A DNA stretch of 64,000 bases from JAJYUU01 sp963822955 (GTDB lineage Bacteria > Actinomycetota > Actinomycetes > Streptosporangiales > Streptosporangiaceae): contig CAWGJS010000001.1 in NCBI GenBank assembly GCA_963822955.1, positions 682,001 through 746,000 of the forward strand, given 5' to 3'. Below the pieces are notes generated by a model. It was not told the origin of the DNA and made no database searches. It saw only the letters and a program-made list of their open reading frames with translations. This document shows positions 43,446 through 51,695 of the stretch, piece by piece (the stretch's first letter is position 1; every line of letters starts with the position of its first letter). The translations under genes were made by a program, and so were the position numbers.

Positions 43446-43958
43446 ATGTTCGTGGCTGACGAGGTCGTGCTGGACCTCAGCTTTCAAGCTGCACGAGTCA
43501 GGCTGAGGGCCCTGACGCGGGGCGGCGGACTGATCTCCGCCTCGGATGACGCCTACGAAACAGAGATCACTGGTCTGATGCGCGTGGGCGCGGCCGGTGT
43601 CTCCCGGCTGGTCAGGGTCCAGTTCCGCGATCTGCCTGAGCAGGCAAACGCCACCGGGCTAGCGCTGCGCTGGGAGGTGACCGGCCCGGGCGGCGCGCTG
43701 TTTCCCGTGCTGGATGCCGACGTCGAGCTGATCGCGGCAGGGCCGCAGACGTCCAGGCTGACGCTCGCCGGGGCATACCGGCCGCCGCTTGGCGCGCTTG
43801 GCGAGGTGCTGGACCGGGCGATTCTGCACCGGGTGGCCAGCGCGACGATCCGCGGCTTCCTGATCCGGATCGCGGCCGGCCTTACTGCCGGGCCAGAGCA
43901 CGCCGAGGTGCCGGTTACGCCTGACCGTCACGCGGCGATTCCTGACTCCGCGGGCTGA
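43446..43958 (+). CDS. Hypothetical protein, possibly SRPBCC-like
   Basis: A 170-residue protein that I do not recognise with certainty. Alternating beta-type stretches (VVLDLSFQAARVRLRALTRG, RLVRVQFRDLP, GLALRWEVTGPGGALFPVLD, LTLAGAYRPPLG) are followed by a helix (GEVLDRAILHRVASATIRGF), an arrangement like SRPBCC/polyketide-cyclase folds. GTG 43452 (7 bases after AGGG) competes with ATG 43446. A DosR-like box just upstream makes it a likely regulon member. Its last 44 bases overlap the convergent STAS-PAS gene. Confidence 0.6.
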   Translation: MFVADEVVLDLSFQAARVRLRALTRGGGLISASDDAYETEITGLMRVGAAGVSRLVRVQFRDLPEQANATGLALRWEVTGPGGALFPVLDADVELIAAGPQTSRLTLAGAYRPPLGALGEVLDRAILHRVASATIRGFLIRIAAGLTAGPEHAEVPVTPDRHAAIPDSAG

Positions 43959-44955
43959 AAACGTGATCGCGAATGTCATGGATTGTCTGGTCTAGCTGCC
44001 GCAGCGCTTCGGCGATACGCTCCCGTGCCACGTCGCGGGGCTGGTCGGCCGCATCCTGGAGGCTGGCGCCGACCCGGAACAGGCTGCGGGCTACGCGGTC
44101 AAGCAGTTCCTGGCCGCGATGGGTCTGCTCAGCGACCGAGGCCCTCGCCAGGTCCGCCAGATCCTCGCGCCGGCGGATGTCAGTGGCATCCCGGACCACC
44201 GCCAGGATCAGGTGGCCCGTAGCGGTCGGGACCGGGCTCAGGCTGATTTCCGCTGGGAAGGTCATCCCGTCGCGGCGCAGCCCGACCAGTCGCGACCGCT
44301 CGGCCATGAGCCGTGCCCTGGGCTCCCGCACGTAGGCGGCCCGGTAACGGCGATGCGCGTCGCGCAGGTCAGCCGGAACGAGCACGTCCACCGTGCGGCC
44401 GATCAGCTCAGCAGGGTCGTAGCCAAATAGCTGCGTCAGCCGCCGGTTAACTGCCACGATCATGCCGTCGGCGTCGGTGAGCGCAACTCCATCGCCGAGG
44501 GCGTCAATCAGGCGCCAGAGCACAGTCGGCGCAATCGCTGCTCTGCCATCCTCAGGCTGCGCGCGCTCACGATGGCCGTTGACCGACGTAGCGGAACGCA
44601 GATCCGCGGCCGTCGTGGCCGCCATCGCGGCCTCCAGGGTGGGGTAGATAGAGATCAGCCGGTCCAGGCCCTCGATGGCCATGGCTCGCCGGACCACCGG
44701 CGCGCCGACAACGAGCCGCAACTGGGTGCCGCTGACCGCCGCGCGCTGGTAAGCGCGAGCCATCGCATCCACTCCCGCGTGATCGCATGACTGCGTCGCG
44801 GTCATATCAACGATGAGCGCGACGGCCCCGCGGTTGATCACCGACAGCAGCTGCTCGCGAACCTGCCCGGCAGTGACCACGTCGATGTGCTCCGGCAGGG
44901 TCACGACAGCCTGCTGCCCGGTCCATTCCACCGGGAAAGCCGTATCCCCAGTCAT
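43915..44955 (-). CDS. STAS-PAS protein with a histidine-kinase-like C-terminal helix but no kinase core
   Basis: A 346-residue protein. Residues 5-110 are a STAS domain (QQAVVTLPEHIDVVTAGQVR, VALIVDMTATQSCDHAGVDA). Residues 150-265 are a PAS domain (GDGVALTDADGMIVAVNRRL, FGYDPAELIGRTVDVLVP). The C-terminal 70 residues (ELLDRVARSLFRVGASLQDA, RQLDQTIHDIRDHVF) resemble the dimerisation region of DosS/NarL-type kinases. The usual D-L-H-D phospho-acceptor is replaced by E-L-L-D, and no ATPase domain follows. It may bind a ligand through PAS and interact with a true sensor kinase. ATG 44955 (MTGDTAFPVEW) is chosen over a longer frame. Confidence 0.85.
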   Translation of the reverse strand: MTGDTAFPVEWTGQQAVVTLPEHIDVVTAGQVREQLLSVINRGAVALIVDMTATQSCDHAGVDAMARAYQRAAVSGTQLRLVVGAPVVRRAMAIEGLDRLISIYPTLEAAMAATTAADLRSATSVNGHRERAQPEDGRAAIAPTVLWRLIDALGDGVALTDADGMIVAVNRRLTQLFGYDPAELIGRTVDVLVPADLRDAHRRYRAAYVREPRARLMAERSRLVGLRRDGMTFPAEISLSPVPTATGHLILAVVRDATDIRRREDLADLARASVAEQTHRGQELLDRVARSLFRVGASLQDAADQPRDVARERIAEALRQLDQTIHDIRDHVFSPRSQESPRDGQA

Positions 44956-45077
44956 CACCGCACCCCAGATCAGCAGAGGGACCGCTCCACCGGGCCAAAC
45001 GTATAGCACGCCAGATAGCGGGCACCACGTCCCGCTGGCGCGGGCAGCGCGCCGGTGACGCTCGCAGACTCCGGCCG

Positions 45078-46775
45078 CTATCCGCGCACGTAATCGCCCG
45101 GAGCGTCGCGAAGCGGAGGGAAGTTCTCGCTGCCTATCGGCGGCGGCGCGACGAGCCCGCCAGCCCGGCGCCCGGCCCAGTCCGACCAGTCCTGCCACCA
45201 CGACCCGTTGTGTCGGACTGCGCCCGACCGCCATTGCCCGGCATCGGCCGGATAGGAATCCGCGACCTCATACCACGCCTTCGGGCCGGGCGGGTTGACG
45301 ATGCCCGCGATGTGGCCGCCGCTGGACAGCACGTACCTGACGTCGCCGCCCAGCAGCCGGGTCGCCTGATAGGAGGCGTGCCATGGCACGATGTGGTCGT
45401 TCACGGCGCCCACGATGTAGGAATCGGCTTTTACATCTCCCAGGTCGAGCCGCCGCCCGGCGAGCTTCATCTTGCCCTGGGCTAGCTCGTTCCCGATGTA
45501 CAGGCAGCGCAGGTAGAAGGAGTGCATGGCGGCGGGCATCCGAGTGCTGTCGGCGTTCCAGGCCAGGATGTCGAAGGCCGGCGGATCCTGGCCCATCAGC
45601 CAGCCGGAGACCACGTAGCTGAAGATCAGGTCGTTGGCCCGGATCAGGTCGAACGTAGCGGCCATCTGGCGGCCGTCGAGGTAGCCGGCCGAGGCCATCT
45701 GCCGCTCCAGCCGAGCGACAGTGCGCGCGTCGGTAAACGCACCGAGGACGCCTGGCTCGGCATAGTCGAGCATCGTGTTCAGCAGGGTGACCGAGCCAAG
45801 CCGGTCGTCGCCGGTACCCGCCAGGTACGCGGCGAGCATCCCGGTGAGCGCGCCGCCGAGGCACAGCCCGACGATGTCGATCTTCGGCGCGCCGGTGATG
45901 TCAGCGATGACGTCCATTGCCTGCCGCGGGCCGTGGATGAGGTAGTCATCCAGCGTGACGCCGCGCATCGAGGCGTCCGGGTTGCGGTAGGAAATGGCGA
46001 AGACCGTGCGCTCGTGCGCGACCGCCCACTCCAGGAAGCTCCGGCCGGGGGCGAGGTCCATCACGTAGTACTTGTTGATCCATGGCGGGCTGGCCAGCAT
46101 CGGCACCTCATGCACCTGGCTGGTCTGCGGCGCGTACTGGATCAGCTCCATCAGGTCGCTCGCGAACACCACCTGGCCCGGCGTGGCCGCCAGGTTCTTG
46201 CCCAGCTCGAAGCCGGAGGCATCGACCTGGCGCGGCATGCCGCCGTTGCTGATCAGGTCCGTGATGAAGTTCCGGGCGCCTGCGACCACGCTGGACCCGC
46301 CGGTGTCGAACGCGCGCTTCAGCGCAGCCGGGTTCGTCAGCAGGAAATTCGTCGGTGCCAGCGCGTCCGTGAGGAACGCCGCGGCCAGCTCGGCCTTGGC
46401 ATCCGACGACCGGTCGCCCCGGCCGGCTGCCAGCAGGTCGGCCGTGAGCCGGGTGGCGGCCAGGTAGCACTGGCGCAGCGCGTAGAAGAACGGGTTGCCC
46501 GACCACGCCGGGTCGGCGAATCGCCGGTCGGCAGTCACTGGCATCGGCGGATCGGCGGGCAGGCCCAGCCACATCGCGGCCGCGGCCGGTCCCGTCCAGG
46601 CCAGGTTCAGCCCGAACTTGCCGAGCGCGGCCACCACGTGAGCCGGCCTGGCCGCCGCCCGGCCCGCGACGGTGGCCATCGCTTCGCCGAAGCCGGCCAG
46701 GTCGAGACTGGCGAACTCCCCGGCCTCTGGTGCCACTGCGGCCGCAAGCGCCTCAGCTTCCGGATTTTCCTGCAT
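45078..46775 (-). CDS. phaC: Poly(3-hydroxyalkanoate) synthase
   Basis: A 565-residue PHA polymerase of the alpha/beta-hydrolase fold. The lipase-like box is IVGLCLGGALTG with the catalytic cysteine near residue 305. Other motifs are WINKYYVMDLAPGRSFLEWA, NGSWWQDWSDWAGRRAG near the C terminus and the histidine in SSGGHIAGIVNPPG. It polymerises hydroxyacyl-CoA into storage granules. ATG 46775 is used; the ribosome site AGGAG is 13 bases away, so the start is slightly uncertain. It shares a divergent region and one DosR-like box with the usp gene at 46968. A phasin-like gene lies at 38083. Confidence 0.92.
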   Translation of the reverse strand: MQENPEAEALAAAVAPEAGEFASLDLAGFGEAMATVAGRAAARPAHVVAALGKFGLNLAWTGPAAAAMWLGLPADPPMPVTADRRFADPAWSGNPFFYALRQCYLAATRLTADLLAAGRGDRSSDAKAELAAAFLTDALAPTNFLLTNPAALKRAFDTGGSSVVAGARNFITDLISNGGMPRQVDASGFELGKNLAATPGQVVFASDLMELIQYAPQTSQVHEVPMLASPPWINKYYVMDLAPGRSFLEWAVAHERTVFAISYRNPDASMRGVTLDDYLIHGPRQAMDVIADITGAPKIDIVGLCLGGALTGMLAAYLAGTGDDRLGSVTLLNTMLDYAEPGVLGAFTDARTVARLERQMASAGYLDGRQMAATFDLIRANDLIFSYVVSGWLMGQDPPAFDILAWNADSTRMPAAMHSFYLRCLYIGNELAQGKMKLAGRRLDLGDVKADSYIVGAVNDHIVPWHASYQATRLLGGDVRYVLSSGGHIAGIVNPPGPKAWYEVADSYPADAGQWRSGAVRHNGSWWQDWSDWAGRRAGGLVAPPPIGSENFPPLRDAPGDYVRG

Positions 46776-46852
46776 GCTCAAAGTCTGACTCCTATCGCCG
46801 CGGGTGGACAGCCCCGCCCGACGAGCGGCCAAGTGCGCGCCCACCCAATCTC

Positions 46853-46866
46853 GGGACTAACGGCCC
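46853..46866. promoter_or_regulatory. DosR-like box between phaC and usp
   Basis: GGGACTAACGGCCC lies 77 bases from the phaC start (minus) and 101 from the usp start (plus). It is one of the best copies. Confidence 0.6.
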
Positions 46867-46967
46867 GCTGCTATCGAGCCCTATGGCTCTGCGACCATTC
46901 CGGCCACTTCGGGACAGTCAAGAAAGGACCGGGCTGGCCTCACAGCAGCCCAGAAGGAGAGGATTAC

Positions 46968-47405
46968 ATGTCCGGGATCGTGGTAGGCATCGACGGGTCG
47001 CACAACGCCAGTCACGCACTTGAATGGGCGATGACCGAGGCAGGAGTACGGCACGCTGATCTCACCGTCATCACCGTCAACTCGGTCATGGCCGGCTACT
47101 GGTCCGGGCGGCCGGTCTCGATGCCAGGCGACGACGAAAAAGTGACCGAGGCCCGCGAACTGGCAGAGAAGGCTGTCGCCAAGGTCGCAGCTGATCTCGG
47201 CGATCGCCAGCCAGCGTCCGTGCACGTGGTCGCGAAGAACGGCTTCCCCGCGCAGGTACTGATTGAGGCGTCCGCTGACTCCGACCTGCTGGTAGTCGGC
47301 AGCCGCGGCGGCGGCGGCTTCGGCTCGCTGGCGGTGGGCTCGATCACGAACCAGGTCGTGCATCACGCGAAGTGCGCGGTCGTAGTAGTGCCAGCCGACC
47401 GGTAG
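46968..47405 (+). CDS. Universal stress protein (single domain)
   Basis: A 145-residue Usp nearly identical in layout to the product at 20823: IVVGIDGSHNASHALEWAM, VNSVMAGYWSGRPVSMPGDD, VVGSRGGGGFGSLAVGS and VVHHAKCAVVVVPADR. AAGGAGAGG precedes the ATG at 46968. The much longer open frame upstream (from 45522) is the antisense shadow of phaC. A strong terminator hairpin follows. Confidence 0.93.
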   Translation: MSGIVVGIDGSHNASHALEWAMTEAGVRHADLTVITVNSVMAGYWSGRPVSMPGDDEKVTEARELAEKAVAKVAADLGDRQPASVHVVAKNGFPAQVLIEASADSDLLVVGSRGGGGFGSLAVGSITNQVVHHAKCAVVVVPADR

Positions 47406-47435
47406 CCGCCGAAGCTACGGCGCCGGACGCAACTC

Positions 47436-47462
47436 GGCCGCCAGGACGGTGTCCTGGCGGCC
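47436..47462 (+). terminator. Perfect hairpin after usp
   Basis: A 12-base stem GGCCGCCAGGAC / GTCCTGGCGGCC with a GGT loop, followed by ATTTCATGTT. It lies 31 bases past the usp stop. Confidence 0.75.
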
Positions 47463-47530
47463 ATTTCATGTTGGATGCGCGCTGGCGTCAGGACGAATGA
47501 CCCTGCGCCAACCGGCGATCGGCGCTGGCG

Positions 47531-48388
47531 TCACTTCCCGTCAGCCGGCACTTCCAGGGTCGTCAGGGCCTGCCTGACTCTCGCGATCCTGTCCTGGTCC
47601 CACTCCACGCCGGGGTCAGGTTCGATGAAGGCCTGTGCCACGCTCGCCAAGCCGAGTGCAGGCAGTGACCAGTCAGCAGTTGCCGTGGCGGCCAGCGGTC
47701 GCGCGAGATTGCGCTGCTGACCAAGCTCAGGCAGCGACTGCGCCATGATGACCAGGCCGCGCATGGTGGCGTCGAGCAGCACCGCCAGCTCACGGAAGGT
47801 CGCTGCCAGTTCGGGTCGCAGCCGGTAGCCGAGCAGGCCGGTCAGTTGATCCCAGGCGCGGGCCACTCGGTCTAGATGCTCACGCTCCGACTCAGCGAGG
47901 GCGGCCTGCACCTGGCCTCTCAGCTCGTCGCCGGCCAGGCTCATGAACGTCGCGTGCAGCGCAATGTAGGTCCGCCATTCTGCCGAGGCAGCCAGCGTCT
48001 GGAAATCGAGCAGAGGCAATCGTCGGAGCAACTCAGCGACCAGGCCCTGCCGCTGTGCCGCTGAGTCCAGCCAGTCTGTCCGCTCCGCACAGACTTCCTT
48101 GATCAGCGCGACTTCCGCGGCCAGGATGCTGGGTGTGGCGGTCCTGGCGAGCTCCTTGACCAGGTCACTGAAGAACAGATCCTTGTGCGGCCAGCGGTGA
48201 TAGACCGTGCTGCGGGCGACGCCCGCCGCCCGGATCACCTCTTCCAGGCTGATGTGATCCAGGCTCACCGTTAGCCCGGCGCTGCTCATCATGCGCACGG
48301 CCGCCTGCAGCATCCGCCGCTCGGTCTCCCGGTCTGACAGGCGGCGAGCCCTGCGGGCCAGTCCGGTGGGTGCCTGCGATGTCGCCAC
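47531..48388 (-). CDS. TetR family transcriptional regulator
   Basis: A 285-residue regulator, long for the family. The N-terminal HTH covers residues 20-75 (HISLEEVIRAAGVARSTVYH, RWPHKDLFFSDLV). The rest is a helical ligand-binding domain with no recognisable effector site. GTG start at 48388 with a weak AGGTG site. It is divergent from the Ddn-YceI fusion gene with 119 bases between, so that gene is its most likely target. Confidence 0.88.
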   Translation of the reverse strand: MATSQAPTGLARRARRLSDRETERRMLQAAVRMMSSAGLTVSLDHISLEEVIRAAGVARSTVYHRWPHKDLFFSDLVKELARTATPSILAAEVALIKEVCAERTDWLDSAAQRQGLVAELLRRLPLLDFQTLAASAEWRTYIALHATFMSLAGDELRGQVQAALAESEREHLDRVARAWDQLTGLLGYRLRPELAATFRELAVLLDATMRGLVIMAQSLPELGQQRNLARPLAATATADWSLPALGLASVAQAFIEPDPGVEWDQDRIARVRQALTTLEVPADGK

Positions 48389-48405
48389 CTAGCGCTCCGT
48401 CCGTG

Positions 48406-48419
48406 AGGACTTTGGACTC
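48406..48419. promoter_or_regulatory. Possible DosR-like box or TetR operator region
   Basis: AGGACTTTGGACTC resembles the copy at 34667 at 10 of 14 positions. It overlaps a GACT-N10-AGTC repeat (48415-48432) that could instead be a TetR site. It lies 88 bases before the ATG at 48508. Confidence 0.3.
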
Positions 48420-48507
48420 TATATCTCAAGTCTAGTAGCCGCAATCCTGGATCCAGAATCATGGCGCGCGGTGGGGGCGCCGCCAGCGATTGGAGGAGAG
48501 AGAGACC

Positions 48508-49725
48508 ATGAATAGCTGGCCGATCTCCGGTGAACGGCTCCGTGCCATGTATGCAGGCGGCCGGGCGGATGCTACGGCGCGTCGGTTGGCGCGACTCTGG
48601 GCGGCCATTTTCAGGCTGGGCCTGATGCCTCGGCGCTGGGTGACGCTGGAGGTGACCGGCCGACGGTCCGGCCGGACGACACGCTTCCCCCTCGGCATGG
48701 CCAGACTCGACGGTCACTGGTACCTCGTCTCGATGCTTGGCGAGGGATGCAACTGGGTCCAGAACGTCCGGGCGGCACACGGGCTCGTCACGCTCCGGCA
48801 CGGCAGCGCCATGCGATGCCGGCTCCAGGAGGTTCCGATCGACGAGCGATCGCCAGTACTTAAGCGGTACCTGCGGCAAGTGCCCGGAGCCCGACCGCAC
48901 ATCCCTGTCAGCCGCGATGCGGATGTTACTGACTTCGATGCCATCGCGTCGCGCTACCCAGTCTTCCTAGTCACGCCTGGTGCGTCGAGCAAGAGCCGCG
49001 CGCTGCCTAGCGGCTCGCGGCGACCACGGCATTGGTGGCGCTGGATCCTGGCCGTGGCGGCCGCGATCGTTATCATCATCACGGGCGCCGTCGCGGCTTT
49101 CATCAAGCTCAGTCCTTCGTTCGCGGCGCTGACACTGCCATCGGGCCGGGTCAGCGCGCCAGTGGGCCCACTCGGCGCCACGTGGCAGGTCACTCGCGGC
49201 TCGCTGGCTGGTTTCCGTGTCCAGGAAGAGGCGTTTGGCCTTGGCAATTACGTTGGCGGCCAGACACGAGCTGTTACTGGCGTGATCGTGATCTCGGGCA
49301 ACAGGGTCACCAGTGCCCGGTTCCGCATCAGCCTCACCACGGTCACGGTCAGCGGCAAGAGACAACCGCAGTTGGCCACCAGCCTCGGCGTTCGTCATCA
49401 CCCGCTGGCCACATTCACACTTCGCAGGCCTGTCATGCTGAGCCCCGCCTTCGAGAGCGGTAGCGCTGTGGCGGTAACAGCGAATGGCGAGCTCGCGATG
49501 AACGGCGTCACCCGACCGGTGATCGTCAACCTGACGGCACGCCGGGACGGACGAGAATTGCAGGCTGCGGGTGCCGTCCCAGTACAGCTCGCCAGCTGGC
49601 GCATCAGGCAGCCATCTGGCTTCGGCTTCTTCGGATCGCTCGCCAGCCACGGCCAGGCCGAGTTCCTCCTGGTCTTGCATCGGATCCCTGATCGGGCAGT
49701 GCCTTCTGCCCGGTCCGGGTCGTGA
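48508..49725 (+). CDS. Ddn-type nitroreductase fused through a membrane helix to a YceI-like domain
   Basis: A 405-residue protein. Residues 1-150 resemble the deazaflavin-dependent nitroreductase family (VTLEVTGRRSGRTTRFPLGM, GHWYLVSMLGEGCNWVQNVR). A basic segment is followed by one membrane helix (WILAVAAAIVIIITGAVAAF, about residues 173-195). The remaining 200 residues are a YceI-like lipocalin-type domain (ATWQVTRGSLAGFRVQEEAF, GEVA-type strand ELAMNGVTRPVIVNL). The topology suggests a cytosolic F420 domain and an external isoprenoid-binding domain, perhaps for membrane quinones. ATG 48508 (MNSWPIS) is chosen over TTG 48490. I know no characterised protein with this fusion. Confidence 0.8.
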   Translation: MNSWPISGERLRAMYAGGRADATARRLARLWAAIFRLGLMPRRWVTLEVTGRRSGRTTRFPLGMARLDGHWYLVSMLGEGCNWVQNVRAAHGLVTLRHGSAMRCRLQEVPIDERSPVLKRYLRQVPGARPHIPVSRDADVTDFDAIASRYPVFLVTPGASSKSRALPSGSRRPRHWWRWILAVAAAIVIIITGAVAAFIKLSPSFAALTLPSGRVSAPVGPLGATWQVTRGSLAGFRVQEEAFGLGNYVGGQTRAVTGVIVISGNRVTSARFRISLTTVTVSGKRQPQLATSLGVRHHPLATFTLRRPVMLSPAFESGSAVAVTANGELAMNGVTRPVIVNLTARRDGRELQAAGAVPVQLASWRIRQPSGFGFFGSLASHGQAEFLLVLHRIPDRAVPSARSGS

Positions 49726-49794
49726 CCTTCGCCCCTGCCGGCCAGGGCGGGCAGAGACGGAACATGGCGAGACGTTCAGCTGATCGAGGTTTGT

Positions 49795-50136
49795 ATGGCA
49801 GTCGCCATAGCAGCCCGAGCCAGCGATAGCGCCGCCGTCCCGGCGCCAGTGCCAGTGGCGGAGGCTGCTGCGCTTGGCTCTGCCGAGGTTCTCGCCAGGC
49901 TACAAAACGCCACCCAGGGCCTAGCGGAAGCTGAAGCCGCCGGGCGGCTTCGCGTGGTTGGCCCTAACGCGGTGCGCTCCTACCGGGCGCAGGCCCTGCC
50001 AGTGCTGATGAGCCAGTTCAGGTCGCCGCTATTGCTGCTGCTGGCGGTGACCGCAATCGCTGCCCCTGCTGACGGCTTGAATGCTGAGGGATTGCCCAGG
50101 CAAGCCGCGACATCTACCTACCCGATTGCGTACTGA
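49795..50136 (+). pseudogene. Remnant of a P-type cation ATPase N terminus
   Basis: A 113-codon frame. Residues 25-85 match the cation-ATPase N-terminal domain (GLAEAEAAGRLRVVGPNAVR then QALPVLMSQFRSPLLLLLAV), as in CtpF and related pumps. After the first membrane helix begins the similarity stops (DGLNAEGLPRQ), and the phosphorylation, ATP-binding and later membrane parts are absent from the window. In mycobacteria CtpF is under DosR control, so this is probably a deleted regulon member. Expression is doubtful. Confidence 0.7.
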
Positions 50137-50138
50137 GG

Positions 50139-50264
50139 ATGGATGACGCCGACAGCTTCACCAACGGCACCCAGGAGCTGAACCCGCAGGTCAGGCGGCA
50201 ACGATTCGTCAACGGGGACAACACGGCCGGGACGGCCACCCCGGTGGTCCGCACGGCCGCCTGA
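50139..50264 (+). CDS. Short open frame of unknown nature
   Basis: Forty-one codons (MDDADSFTNGTQELNPQVRR onward) follow the ATPase remnant. The frame is open upstream to about 50088. GAGG touches the ATG, which is too close for a normal ribosome site. It may be debris from the deletion that truncated the ATPase gene. The rest of the gap to 50310 shows nothing else. Confidence 0.2.
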   Translation: MDDADSFTNGTQELNPQVRRQRFVNGDNTAGTATPVVRTAA

Positions 50265-50310
50265 GCGGTCCGTTCGCGGCCGGTCCCAGAGCTGCTGAGA
50301 GGATCACCCT

Positions 50311-51543
50311 ATGCGAGTAGTCACTGAGTCGATGCTGGGGTCCGTCCTGGCTGGGCTGGACGGACGTACCAGGGTCGTTGTCAGCGGCAACTTCGCTACA
50401 CCCTGGCGGGCCGTCAAAGTACTCGACGCCGTCCTGCCTGCGTATCATCTCTTCGCGCTCAACGCTCAGGCGGGGATTCCTGACCGAGACGGTGTGACAC
50501 TCGAGTCACCTTTCGTCGGCCCTGGTATGCGGGGAAGCAGCAGGCTGCGTTACTTGCCATGCCGGCTTTCGCTCGTACCGAATCTGATCAAGGGCGCGGT
50601 TCCACCGGATGTCGTCATCGTCCACACGTCCCCACCAGTCAGCAGGACCGTGTCGCTGGGCACCGAAGTGAACATACTGCCCGCTGCGATCGAGGCGGTG
50701 CGGGCGCGCGGCGGACTCGTGATAGCCCAGCTCAACCGGCACATGCCGTACAGCGGCGGCGATGCAGTACTTTCCGAGGACGAGATCGACCTGGCCATCG
50801 AAGCCGACGCGCCGCTAAGCTCGCCGGCGCCTAGGCTGACCGCCGATGTGCATCTGGCCATCGGCGAGCGTGTCGCACAGCTTGTGCCCGAAGCAGCGAC
50901 GCTGCAGCTTGGCATCGGCGGGGTTCCGGATGCCGTGCTGGGCGCATTGCAAGGCCGCCGCGGCCTGACCGTCTGGTCAGAGATGTTCAGCGATGGCGTC
51001 CTCGCGCTCGAGCAGGCTGGCGCGCTGGACACTGGCGTCCCGGTTACCGCCTCGTTCGCGTTCGGCAGCGCCGAGCTTTACAGCTGGATTGACCGCAATC
51101 CGCGCGTGCGGATGCTGCGGACGGAGAAGACCAACGATCCGGGTCTGATCGCTCGGCAGCCGGCGATGACGTCCATCAACGGAGCCCTGCAGGTCGACTT
51201 GTTCGCCCAGGCGAACGCCGCACGGGTCAAGGGCGTGATCTACTCCGGGTTCGGCGGCCAAACCGATTTCGTCGTAGGCGCACTGCACGCGGCCGGCGGG
51301 CGGGCGATCATCGCCCTGCCGTCGTGGCATCCGAAGGCGAGGGTGTCGACCGTAGTACCGCGCCTCGCCGGCCCGGTCACCTCGTTCCAGCACAGCTACC
51401 TCGTCAGTGAGCAAGGGACGGCGACCATCTGGGGAAACGACGCCAGCGAGCAGGCACGACAGGTCATCGCTTACGTGGCCCACCCATCAGCTCGCGATGA
51501 GCTTCACGAGGCTGGCCGGGCACTGGGGTTCCACCTGGCCTGA
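50311..51543 (+). CDS. Acetyl-CoA hydrolase/transferase family CoA-transferase
   Basis: A 410-residue protein of the 4-hydroxybutyrate/acetate CoA-transferase family. The N-terminal domain has VVVSGNFATPWRAVKVLDAV; the C-terminal domain has LQLGIGGVPDAVLGAL, VWSEMFSDGVLAL, SFAFGSAELYSWID (glutamate of the catalytic region) and YSGFGGQTDFVVGA. It moves CoA between short carboxylic acids, for example releasing acetate or succinate. GAGAGG lies 8 bases before the ATG. In this island it could recycle acetyl-CoA and support fermentation. Confidence 0.85.
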   Translation: MRVVTESMLGSVLAGLDGRTRVVVSGNFATPWRAVKVLDAVLPAYHLFALNAQAGIPDRDGVTLESPFVGPGMRGSSRLRYLPCRLSLVPNLIKGAVPPDVVIVHTSPPVSRTVSLGTEVNILPAAIEAVRARGGLVIAQLNRHMPYSGGDAVLSEDEIDLAIEADAPLSSPAPRLTADVHLAIGERVAQLVPEAATLQLGIGGVPDAVLGALQGRRGLTVWSEMFSDGVLALEQAGALDTGVPVTASFAFGSAELYSWIDRNPRVRMLRTEKTNDPGLIARQPAMTSINGALQVDLFAQANAARVKGVIYSGFGGQTDFVVGALHAAGGRAIIALPSWHPKARVSTVVPRLAGPVTSFQHSYLVSEQGTATIWGNDASEQARQVIAYVAHPSARDELHEAGRALGFHLA

Positions 51544-51695
51544 TCCTGCCGAGCCGGAGGTGACCAACGTCCCCGGCCTGCGGGCCGCTGGGCCCTCATG
51601 CGACCACTGCGCGCGGTGATCAACTGCGGGTGCTGACGCCCGAGTCGCGACGGCCGGGTCGCTGAGAGTCGCTGGGTGCGCGGAAGGGCATCGGG

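Noticed and set aside
45522..46967. Long N-terminal extension of the universal stress protein frame
   Set aside because: It is the complement of phaC. The usp start at 46968 has a good ribosome site and matches the paralogue exactly.
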